DNA of 64,000 nt, taken from positions 863,501 to 927,500 of the forward strand of contig NZ_CP060139.1 in NCBI RefSeq assembly GCF_014524565.1. The letters are read 5' to 3'. The DNA comes from Croceimicrobium hydrocarbonivorans (GTDB lineage: Bacteria; Bacteroidota; Bacteroidia; Flavobacteriales; Schleiferiaceae). The notes beneath the pieces were generated by a model. That model was not told the origin of the DNA, did no database searches, and worked only from the letters and a program-made list of their open reading frames with translations. Positions 16,513-23,190 of the stretch are shown here, one piece after another. The position numbers were made by a program, and so were the translations under genes. Each line of letters opens with the position of its first letter. Positions within the stretch are counted from its first letter, which is position 1.

Positions 16513-16902
16513 TCAAGCTCTACTAAATACAATATGATCATGCTCCTCAATCAGTTCAACAATTAGATTGAACAATGTCTTAGCACCCCCTTGTTCAAGT
16601 ATCTCAATCTCGGCCTTCACAGAAGTTCTCATTGAGGGATTACAGCTTTCTAGATTAGCCTTAAGATAAGCCAAAGTGGCCTCCGTACCCAATTCCTTTT
16701 CACTCTTCTTTGAGTTAATCCAGGTCAAACGAATCTTTTCTTCATAGTCAAATACACCAAAGCCACCTTTTAACAGATCATTTAAAGCATCGAAATTGCG
16801 ACCTATTTTCCAATTCAAACCTTGCGTCAATTTTGCTTCTAGCTCATCATAAAAGCCATTTAAGCTAGAAAAGTGATTGCCATTAATCTCAATTTCCTTC
16901 AT
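16513..16902 (-). CDS. Barstar-like (RNase inhibitor fold) protein
   Basis: 129 residues from the ATG at 16902; a longer frame to 16974 would overlap the upstream gene. The first 80 residues match the barstar pattern: MKEIEINGNHFSSLNGFYDELEAKL, then LNWKIGRNFDALNDLLKGGFG, with the conserved Asn-Phe-Asp-Ala-Leu that shapes the inhibitor helix. Barstar blocks the active site of barnase-type RNases. No barnase-like gene is visible here, so this is an orphan inhibitor, either a spare immunity gene against contact-delivered toxins or a protein with another partner. The C-terminal 45 residues extend beyond the classic 90-residue fold. Confidence 0.8.
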   Translation of the reverse strand: MKEIEINGNHFSSLNGFYDELEAKLTQGLNWKIGRNFDALNDLLKGGFGVFDYEEKIRLTWINSKKSEKELGTEATLAYLKANLESCNPSMRTSVKAEIEILEQGGAKTLFNLIVELIEEHDHIVFSRA

Positions 16903-16924
16903 ACTCGCTTTCAAGGTGAACAGG

Positions 16925-17539
16925 CTAATTCTCCATCGCCGCACGTAAAGCGATGGGCCTTTGATAGGGCTCAAAGCTAGAGTTCGATTTTAAATTTGAA
17001 AAGTGACTGGCGATGTTTATTGTATAATTGATACCATCCTCGGAAGTCACATGCACCTGAGTATAGTCCTTATCATCCTCTGGTATATAAAGCATCAATC
17101 GCCTGCCTATAAGTTCAGGCTTAAGCCATTTCCCCTCCGCCTTTGCTGTGGTCCAAGCGCGTACTTCAGGCTGAATTGAAAAGCCAATGGGATAATGCAG
17201 GTAATTGACCAGATAACAGAGGGTTTCAAAGTCTAAATCGTAGGGAAAGTAAAGCACAAACTTTTGGGAGAAGGAATTAGGCAGGATTTGATAGCGACAA
17301 AAATCTGCAAGTTCATACATGGAGCGAAAATCTTCGATCATCCGTTCTAAGTCCTCTCTTTTTAAACCTTGAATGAATAGGACCTTATCATTTTCCACTG
17401 CTTCTTGGGTAGGCTTCGTCTTAGCTTCTTCATTCGCCACGTTTTCTTTGGACTTCTTTCTTTGGTGAAGTTTATAAACACTAGCTGCGATGATTACTAC
17501 AAGCGGAACTAAATGAGAAATGAGGCTTCCGGTATCCAT
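16925..17539 (-). CDS. Membrane-anchored protein of unknown function
   Basis: 204 residues with one N-terminal membrane helix (LISHLVPLVVIIAASVYKL, residues 5-23), a basic and acidic linker and a soluble domain from about residue 48. That domain has alternating helices and strands (KREDLERMIEDFRSMYEL, KFVLYFPYDLDFETLCYLVNYLHYP, RRLMLYIPEDDKDYTQVHV). No family recognised. It stands 22 bases before the barstar-like gene on the same strand and may be co-transcribed. The layout, with a single helix and a cytosolic domain, would fit a small adaptor, but nothing in the sequence proves this. Confidence 0.65.
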   Translation of the reverse strand: MDTGSLISHLVPLVVIIAASVYKLHQRKKSKENVANEEAKTKPTQEAVENDKVLFIQGLKREDLERMIEDFRSMYELADFCRYQILPNSFSQKFVLYFPYDLDFETLCYLVNYLHYPIGFSIQPEVRAWTTAKAEGKWLKPELIGRRLMLYIPEDDKDYTQVHVTSEDGINYTINIASHFSNLKSNSSFEPYQRPIALRAAMEN

Positions 17540-17563
17540 ATTGATAAGGCATCAGATTCGAAT

Positions 17564-18187
17564 CTAAGTCAATTTCTTAATCACCTTCTCCAGCCGCTTG
17601 CGCTTGGATTCCTTCTCCACCTCATTCAAACGTGATTGCAAAATTTCGCTGAACTTCTTCTTGTTTGGATTGCTGATAATGGGCAAGGCCAATTCGGCAT
17701 ACATGGGCAATTGATTAGTCGGACTGCGTAATACCTGTTCGCATAGCAAGTCGAAGGCATCATCGGCATATTCTGCTAAGGAAGCCATCTTAACCAAGAG
17801 CTTCACCAAATTATCTTTGCTAATCACCGAGCCCTTTTCTCCAGCCTCCACAATTTGGGGCAAGGCCTTATAAATAAAGCTAGGATTTTCGAGGCAGATT
17901 GCATTGAGGGCGGTCATGGCACCCCATTGCAAACGATTGTTTTTATGCTTCAAAAAATCGATGAAAACCTGTGCATAATTGGCCACTAATTGAGGGTCTA
18001 TTTCCGCGATCTCATGGAGGACTTTGATGCAATCGCTCTGAATAGCTTTGTCTTTATGGCTTAGGTTTTGGATCAGGATTTTTACGGCCTCCGTATCTTT
18101 GGTGTGCGCTATTTTTCGGGCCAATTCCTGGTTGGGCACTTCATCCCGACGATCCAATGCCGAGGCTAGTTGTTCCAGTACTTTCAT
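17564..18187 (-). CDS. HEAT-repeat protein
   Basis: 207 residues made of helical pairs of HEAT type: TEAVKILIQNLSHKDKAIQSDCIKVLHEI, then NNRLQWGAMTALNAIC, then NLVKLLVKMASLAEYADDAFDLL. The C-terminus is a basic helix (EKESKRKRLEKVIKKL). No signal peptide or membrane helix, so cytosolic. Such proteins are usually binding scaffolds. Its ATG overlaps the stop of the zinc-ribbon gene by four bases (ATGA), so the two are translationally coupled. A palindromic operator candidate lies upstream of that pair. Repeat nature clear, partner unknown. Confidence 0.8.
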   Translation of the reverse strand: MKVLEQLASALDRRDEVPNQELARKIAHTKDTEAVKILIQNLSHKDKAIQSDCIKVLHEIAEIDPQLVANYAQVFIDFLKHKNNRLQWGAMTALNAICLENPSFIYKALPQIVEAGEKGSVISKDNLVKLLVKMASLAEYADDAFDLLCEQVLRSPTNQLPMYAELALPIISNPNKKKFSEILQSRLNEVEKESKRKRLEKVIKKLT

Positions 18188-18450
18188 TTCGACCAGCGTT
18201 TTAGTTGTGGAATCTTCTTCACAAAGATGCCCGAAAACAAGCGTAAAGGAAAAGGCATTTCTTTCATCTTAGCTTTCACCAATTCCTGCATTTGAGAAAC
18301 CGTAAAATCGGGCCGAGTGAATTCCCCATTCTGATAACAATAGGAACAATACATGGTACTTATTCCACCGTCCTTTTCGCTGCCACCATCATTGGGTGAA
18401 TTCTTTAAAGGCATTCCACAGCTCTGACAATTTTTATAAACTTCGCTCAT
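18184..18450 (-). CDS. Zinc-ribbon domain protein
   Basis: 88 residues. The N-terminal half carries a four-cysteine ribbon: CQSCGMPL (C9, C12) and YCSYCYQ (about C32 and C35), the putative zinc ribbon seen in many small Bacteroidota proteins. The second half is helical and basic (VSQMQELVKAKMKEMPFPLRLFSGIF). It overlaps the HEAT-repeat gene by four bases. It stands 62 bases after the WYL regulator gene, with a perfect palindrome in between, so regulation by that protein is plausible. Confidence 0.82.
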   Translation of the reverse strand: MSEVYKNCQSCGMPLKNSPNDGGSEKDGGISTMYCSYCYQNGEFTRPDFTVSQMQELVKAKMKEMPFPLRLFSGIFVKKIPQLKRWSK

Positions 18451-18480
18451 ATTCTAATTTTCGACAAAGGTGAAATGGAC

Positions 18481-18502
18481 CACTGACAACCCTATGTCAG
18501 TG
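18481..18502. promoter_or_regulatory. Perfect inverted repeat, candidate operator of the WYL regulator
   Basis: CACTGACA (18481-18488) and TGTCAGTG (18495-18502) form eight perfectly matched positions around ACCCTA. It lies 31 bases upstream of the zinc-ribbon gene start and 10 bases after the WYL gene stop. A short stem without a T-run argues for an operator over a terminator. Confidence 0.55.
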
Positions 18503-18512
18503 AATATAAAAA

Positions 18513-19193
18513 TCAATGCAAAGATTTTAAGTAGTCATTCATATCATAATGTTCCGGCTTTCTAAAAACCTCTTGCTGACTACTGAGTTTGGAAATTTGC
18601 TTCACCTTAAAATCTCGATATTCCTTGCGTTTCCAGCACCAGGCAATTAAATGCCATTGATTGGAATAAAAAGTGAGCCCTATGGCTTCAATTTCCCTTT
18701 GACTGATTTCCCCCTTGTTATTGCAGTATTCAATTTGCAAAATTTCCTTCTCGCTAATCGCCTTTTGAATTGGGCTTAAATAGCCCGATGGTAATTGCTC
18801 TTCCGACCTATTATAAATTCTGATTTGGGATTGCAATTGATCTATCTTGAGCCTTTCAGAAGATCGCAATACCGCTTTGATTTTATTTAATGCATTCTCG
18901 ATATGCTTCTGAGTACCACTATCAGTAAAACGTTCGGATAAAGAGGCTACTAAAATAATGGCATTCGCTTCTTCCGTGCTTAATGAAACGGGGGGCAGAA
19001 AAAAGCCTTGTAAAATGGAATAGCCTTTTTGATCATCAAAGTCAATCGGCACCCCAATTTCGCCCAATGCTTTTAAATCGCGGTAAACTGTGCGTGTACT
19101 TACCTCATATTTATTAGCGAGATGGTCCAAACTTACATACCGCTTGGACTGTAAGGTGGTTAAAACGCCCATTAATCGGTCTATTCGATTCAT
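18513..19193 (-). CDS. HTH and WYL domain transcriptional regulator (YafY type)
   Basis: 226 residues. An N-terminal DeoR-type winged helix covers about residues 1-60 (RIDRLMGVLTTLQSKRYVSLDHLANKYEVSTRTVYRDLKAL). A WYL ligand-sensing domain follows at about residues 135-210 (QIEYCNNKGEISQREIEAIGLTFYSNQWHLIAWCWKRKEYRDFKV). WYL domains sense nucleic acids or nucleotides in the cases studied. The gene leads into a zinc-ribbon/HEAT operon with a palindrome between them. Family call is firm; targets are inference. Confidence 0.92.
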   Translation of the reverse strand: MNRIDRLMGVLTTLQSKRYVSLDHLANKYEVSTRTVYRDLKALGEIGVPIDFDDQKGYSILQGFFLPPVSLSTEEANAIILVASLSERFTDSGTQKHIENALNKIKAVLRSSERLKIDQLQSQIRIYNRSEEQLPSGYLSPIQKAISEKEILQIEYCNNKGEISQREIEAIGLTFYSNQWHLIAWCWKRKEYRDFKVKQISKLSSQQEVFRKPEHYDMNDYLKSLH

Positions 19194-19245
19194 GTCATCA
19201 AGCTTTTGAGCTAATTTCCTTTATTGCCAAATTAACCAGGCTAAA

Positions 19246-19995
19246 TTATTTAAGCTCAGTCCACTCCAAATTTAAATGGGACAATTCCTTCTTTAAACCC
19301 TTAAAATGACTGGCGCCATAAATCACAAAGATCTTTTCAGACTCAGATTGATCAATATGCCTGGCCAGATTCTCATTGCGCAGTCCCAGAATAAAATTCT
19401 TCCGAAAATCCTTTTGCCAATCAGCATTGGAAGCTGAACATAAATAGTCGGACTCCAAATCCGTGTCCAAATCGCAGCTATCCAATTGAATAGTGCCATT
19501 CTTCTTTTCGAAGGCGAGGATAAGATCTTCCAAAAGAAGGTCTGCCTTGATAGCGGTGGCCGTATCAATTCCCAAACCAACTAAATCCGGTTGGTTCATT
19601 AATTGGTATTTGGGATTGTAATGCATACTGCCAATTTTGTGATTCACCGTATCCAGATAGCCGGTACCCGCATCAAAACTACCGGTGAGCTTCCTGAACT
19701 TTTTGGCCATCACTACAAAGTCCTCCACCTCTCTTAGATCTGTGCTTACTTGCTCATATAAAATGGTATAAGCTTGCTGATCTAAAGAATCACTAATGCG
19801 TTTTACCGCGCGATAATAGCTCTCCCGACCAATATGATGGATGGGAAGAAAAAGTACTTCCTTCTCCGCATTGCTTAGGACTTTCAGTTCCGGTTCTTCC
19901 TCTAAAACACCAGAGAAACGCAACCATATGGGACTGCAGGAGATGCTGCCCAATATCAGGATTAGCAAAGCAATTAAAGGTTGGCCGGTTTTCAT
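19246..19995 (-). CDS. TraB/GumN-like lipoprotein
   Basis: 249 residues with a lipoprotein signal peptide (LLILILGSISC, Cys20 as acylation site). The mature part shows the layout of the TraB/GumN and ChaN-like fold: an early EKEVLFLPIHHIGRESYY, an LYEQVSTDL strand with a glutamate, NENLARHI before the end, and the closing strand IFVIYGASHFKGL. Members are thought to be metalloprotease-like, with the two conserved His/Glu areas seen here (HHIG and GASHF). Located on the periplasmic side of a membrane. No operon partner is evident. Confidence 0.75.
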   Translation of the reverse strand: MKTGQPLIALLILILGSISCSPIWLRFSGVLEEEPELKVLSNAEKEVLFLPIHHIGRESYYRAVKRISDSLDQQAYTILYEQVSTDLREVEDFVVMAKKFRKLTGSFDAGTGYLDTVNHKIGSMHYNPKYQLMNQPDLVGLGIDTATAIKADLLLEDLILAFEKKNGTIQLDSCDLDTDLESDYLCSASNADWQKDFRKNFILGLRNENLARHIDQSESEKIFVIYGASHFKGLKKELSHLNLEWTELK

Positions 19996-20116
19996 AAATA
20001 GCTAAAGGGAAATTAGGATGATTTAGTTATTGACAGGTTCGAATCTTTAAAAAATTGTCTCGTTAGCTATTTCTCTCATGGATCTCAATTTGATTTAAAA
20101 TCGACTCCAGCTTTGC

Positions 20117-20302
20117 CTAATACATAGTTTCACCAATCAAGCCATCGGAACTTCCCTCTAACATTTTAATTAGACGCATTTCCAATTCAAGCCTTTCCGA
20201 GTCATTTAAGGACTCAATTATAGCGGCATTACTAAATCCATTGCGATGAAAATAATCTGATGGCGGAAGCATCTTTTTAAAAACCTCATCAATATCCCTC
20301 AA
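20117..20302 (-). CDS. Small hypothetical protein, possibly cut short by a nonsense codon
   Basis: 61 residues with a helical, acidic sequence (NDSERLELEMRLIKMLEGSSDGLIGET), ending at a TAG at 20117-20119. Translation in the same frame past this TAG gives 17 more codons with a protein-like sequence (AKLESILNQIEIHERNS) and a TAA at 20063-20065. The helix pattern ending in a Gly-Leu-Ile-Gly-Glu-Thr turn is HEAT-like. The gene overlaps the previous one by 14 bases. It could be a truncated allele, or the tail could be chance. Confidence 0.45.
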   Translation of the reverse strand: MRDIDEVFKKMLPPSDYFHRNGFSNAAIIESLNDSERLELEMRLIKMLEGSSDGLIGETMY

Positions 20303-20918
20303 AACCCTGATCTTTAAGCTGATAAACTTTCACATTGAAATTATCTCCATTAACAATATAGTATTGGTAAACAGAAATCAACTCCTCAATACCATCATCA
20401 TTCAAATCTTCTTTGAAAAAACAATAATCCGGAGGCCATTCAAATTCAACCGAGTCAATCCCTATTCGTTTTCCATCTTCCTTAAAAACAAACTCAACGA
20501 AAGGCTCAGAATTAAGCTTTGGATCTTGAATCAATCTGGTTTTAACCTGAACGATTCTACCAGGAAAAGGCTCCCAACTAAATTCATCTGGAAGTATTTC
20601 TATTTTTTCAAGATTTAATTTTAGATCGTCAACAATGTAGCCTTTTCGACATAGACCTCTAAAAAACGAATCTGGCCCCGATTTATCGGGCAATGCAATT
20701 AGATCTGGATTACGATTGAGATAATTTTCCCATTCCTGACCTTCCATATTCTCTTGACCCAAGAATGACCTGCGAAAAAAAAGGCTATCCACTTCCTGTA
20801 AAGCATAGCTTCCTTCTTTTGCTGGAAATTCAAACTGGCAAGTGGAGCTAATAGGTACTGGAACATAATCCTTCCAGGGCATACAATACAGCATAAACGC
20901 TATAATCCAAATCCTCAT
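20289..20918 (-). CDS. Exported hypothetical protein
   Basis: 209 residues from the ATG at 20918 with a short signal-like N-terminus (IWIIAFMLYCMPW). The mature domain is acidic. It ends with an EF-hand/FG-GAP-like loop, FFKEDLNDDGIEELISVYQYY (about 172-192), a pattern of repeated-beta proteins that bind calcium. Nothing else is recognised. Its stop overlaps the next small gene by 14 bases, so the two are probably co-transcribed. Confidence 0.6.
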   Translation of the reverse strand: MRIWIIAFMLYCMPWKDYVPVPISSTCQFEFPAKEGSYALQEVDSLFFRRSFLGQENMEGQEWENYLNRNPDLIALPDKSGPDSFFRGLCRKGYIVDDLKLNLEKIEILPDEFSWEPFPGRIVQVKTRLIQDPKLNSEPFVEFVFKEDGKRIGIDSVEFEWPPDYCFFKEDLNDDGIEELISVYQYYIVNGDNFNVKVYQLKDQGFEGY

Positions 20919-20969
20919 CGAAACCTTGTTAAAGCTCTTTATAGCAAGAAAAACTCTTTATCCATCTGC

Positions 20970-21563
20970 TTAAAGCTTCCCAATTAACATGGCATACATA
21001 TCCGTAGCTTTAAAACGACTGGCCCATAAAGCGACTCTTTCTTCTTCCAAATTCGATTGAATGATATCCTTATCTCTAATTAAATCCATTACAAAATTCA
21101 GCGTATCGCCATTGCTTAAGGGAATTCGCGCCGTAAAGGGATAGTTTTGATGGTTAATCTGCACATTCGCTAAAGTCGTATCCAACATGGATCGCAGAGA
21201 ATCTTTGCCAAATTCCATTTGATAGCAGCGAATAAAGAAGGTGTCCACTCTATTCATCGCCAGGCCTTGTGAACATGTACTTAAGCTTTCACGTGCTTGA
21301 GCATACTCCTCTTGATCGAAAAAGATTCTCGCTCTAAGTTCGTGAATAGAGTTATGGGCACCAATCCATGCATTTCCGCAAAATCCATAGTTCGCCTTTT
21401 CCGCCCTTTTCAGATGCTTTAATGCCGATTTATAATCTCCTTCTGAGTACTTTCTTTCGGCCTTCTCGATTTGCTCATAGCCTATTTCATAGGAAGGCTT
21501 GCAGGCTTGGATAGCCAAAGTGAAAAGCAAAAGCAGAATAGCGAATTTTCTCAGGATTTTCAT
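20970..21563 (-). CDS. TPR-like lipoprotein of unknown function
   Basis: 197 residues. The lipoprotein signal peptide is MKILRKFAILLLLFTLAIQAC with Cys21 as the acylation site. About residues 28-105 form two or three helical hairpins of TPR type (EKAERKYSEGDYKSALKHLKRAEK; ELRARIFFDQEEYAQARESLSTC). The C-terminal half is not recognised. Such proteins usually act as binding platforms in the periplasm. The gene is followed by a free stretch with paired hairpins and a terminator that belongs to the next minus-strand gene. Confidence 0.7.
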   Translation of the reverse strand: MKILRKFAILLLLFTLAIQACKPSYEIGYEQIEKAERKYSEGDYKSALKHLKRAEKANYGFCGNAWIGAHNSIHELRARIFFDQEEYAQARESLSTCSQGLAMNRVDTFFIRCYQMEFGKDSLRSMLDTTLANVQINHQNYPFTARIPLSNGDTLNFVMDLIRDKDIIQSNLEEERVALWASRFKATDMYAMLIGKL

Positions 21564-21640
21564 TCAGGTTTTGTTTCAATAGATCTCATCTTCTAATGTA
21601 AGGAAATGAAACACAATGCCGGTAAAGCCTAGTATATAAA

Positions 21641-21704
21641 GCTGAATTGCAAATTCAGCTTAGATGCAAATTCAGCTTAGATGCCTTATGATTTGCAATT
21701 CAGA
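21641..21704. repeat. REP-like paired hairpin element with a 17-base tandem repeat
   Basis: GCTGAATT-GCA-AATTCAGC (21641-21659) is a perfect eight-base stem. A 17-base unit, GCAAATTCAGCTTAGAT, occurs twice in tandem at 21649-21665 and 21666-21682. A partial mirror copy, GATTTGCAATTCAG, follows at 21690-21703. The core is the same as in the pair at 30957-31015. Both lie next to a terminator in an intergenic space. Confidence 0.6.
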
Positions 21705-21710
21705 CAAAAA

Positions 21711-21739
21711 AAAAAGCCCGAATCAAATCCGGGCTTTTT
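21711..21739 (-). terminator. Rho-independent terminator of the cystathionine gamma-synthase-family gene
   Basis: AAAAAGCCCG (21711-21720) pairs perfectly with CGGGCTTTTT (21730-21739) around a nine-base loop. It continues as a long T-run on the minus strand, and lies just after the stop at 21755. Confidence 0.85.
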
Positions 21740-21754
21740 GTCTTTCGTTAAAAT

Positions 21755-23017
21755 CTATACCTGATCCAAGGCTTGACTCAAATCAGCAATCAAATCATCG
21801 GGATGCTCTACCCCAACGGAAAGACGCACCATTTTTCCGGTGATATTCAATTGATTTCGTAAATCCAAATCCACTCCAGCATGAGTCATGGTGGCTGGGT
21901 GCTCTGCCAAAGATTCCGTAGAACCTAAGCTTACCGCCAACTTTACCAATTTCAATGCATTCAAGAAACGGAAGGCTTCCTTCTCTCCTCCTTTCACATC
22001 GAAAGAAAGCATAGCTCCGGCACATTCGTATTGGCGACGGTATATATCCTGATGACGCTCATCCTTATCGTCAATCATGCCTAAATAATACACCTTCTCC
22101 ACCTTAGGATGTTCAGCCAACCACTGGGCCACAGCCTCGGCATTTATCGCCTGACGCTCCATGCGCACTTTCAGAGTTTCGAGGCTTCGCATTAATAGCC
22201 AACCAGTATGTGGTCCGGCCATATTACCCAAGAAGGTACGCAGCTCTTTTACCCGCGGCATTACTTCTGAAGATCCTAATACGGCTCCCGCAATCACATC
22301 CGAATGACCACCGATGTATTTGGTAGCTGAGTAAATCACGAAATCGGCACCAAACTGCAAGGGATGCTGCCAAAGGGGTCCCATATAAGTATTGTCTACC
22401 GCCACATAAACTCGATCTTCTGCAGAGCGAGAATATTTCTTAGCCAAGCGCACGCAGGCCTCAATATCAAATAAGTCTAGAGTTGGATTGGCAGGGGTTT
22501 CCACATAAATCATGGCCAAACGATCCTTGGCGGGATGCGCCTCAATCATCGCTTCAATATCCTCAGGCGTGTCCATGGGAGTAAAGCCTTGGACATGTAT
22601 TCCTAATTTGGGTAAGAAGTGATTGATAAAGTGATCCGTACCACCATAAACCGGATTCGAGAAGAGAATCAAATCTCCAGGCTTCAAAAATTCTAAGAGC
22701 ACGGTAGTAATGGCACTCATGCCACTTTCAAATACTGCGGCATCATCCGCCTTATCCCAAAGGGTCAAACGATTTTCCAGAATTTCCAAATCTGGATTAT
22801 TCAAACGGCTGTAGATTAAGCCTAATTCTTCATCCGCTCCTTTTTCTCTTAAACCATAGGCAATCTCGAAGAAAGCCTTACCCTCTTCGGCGGTTTTAAA
22901 AGCAAAGGTGGAAGTTTGAAAAATGGGGCATTTTACAGCGCCCTCAGATAAGTGTGCCTTGTACCCGTAAGACATCATTAGACTTTCGGGGTGCATCTTT
23001 TTAGGATCCATATTCAT
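21755..23017 (-). CDS. Cystathionine gamma-synthase/methionine gamma-lyase family PLP enzyme
   Basis: 420 residues from the ATG at 23017; further upstream the frame encodes a hydrophobic leader not seen in the family, and MNMDPKK is a natural beginning. It belongs to the trans-sulfuration PLP enzymes: YSRLNNPDLEILENRL near the front, FESGMSAI for cofactor binding, the aspartate in VAVDNTY, and the Schiff-base lysine Lys233 in YSATKYIGGHSD. The likely reaction is gamma-replacement or gamma-elimination on a homoserine derivative or methionine; the sequence cannot decide between synthase and lyase. It stands alone, divergent from a TonB receptor gene, and ends in a clear terminator. Confidence 0.9.
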   Translation of the reverse strand: MNMDPKKMHPESLMMSYGYKAHLSEGAVKCPIFQTSTFAFKTAEEGKAFFEIAYGLREKGADEELGLIYSRLNNPDLEILENRLTLWDKADDAAVFESGMSAITTVLLEFLKPGDLILFSNPVYGGTDHFINHFLPKLGIHVQGFTPMDTPEDIEAMIEAHPAKDRLAMIYVETPANPTLDLFDIEACVRLAKKYSRSAEDRVYVAVDNTYMGPLWQHPLQFGADFVIYSATKYIGGHSDVIAGAVLGSSEVMPRVKELRTFLGNMAGPHTGWLLMRSLETLKVRMERQAINAEAVAQWLAEHPKVEKVYYLGMIDDKDERHQDIYRRQYECAGAMLSFDVKGGEKEAFRFLNALKLVKLAVSLGSTESLAEHPATMTHAGVDLDLRNQLNITGKMVRLSVGVEHPDDLIADLSQALDQV

Positions 23018-23190
23018 CATTTTGAGAGGTGCACAAATGAACGCAAATTCGAGGAACCGGAAGCTAACAATTATCACTCTTCTCTCTTTTTTCCCGGTTC
23101 AACTCCCTTTTTCCCCGCTTCACTCCCTTTTGCTTGTCGACTTCCCTATCTTAATCTTCCTTTGGCCCCGAATTCAACTAAAACATAAAA

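Noticed and set aside
21649..21682. Tandem repeat as a CRISPR-like array
   Set aside because: Only two 17-base units with no spacers and no cas genes.
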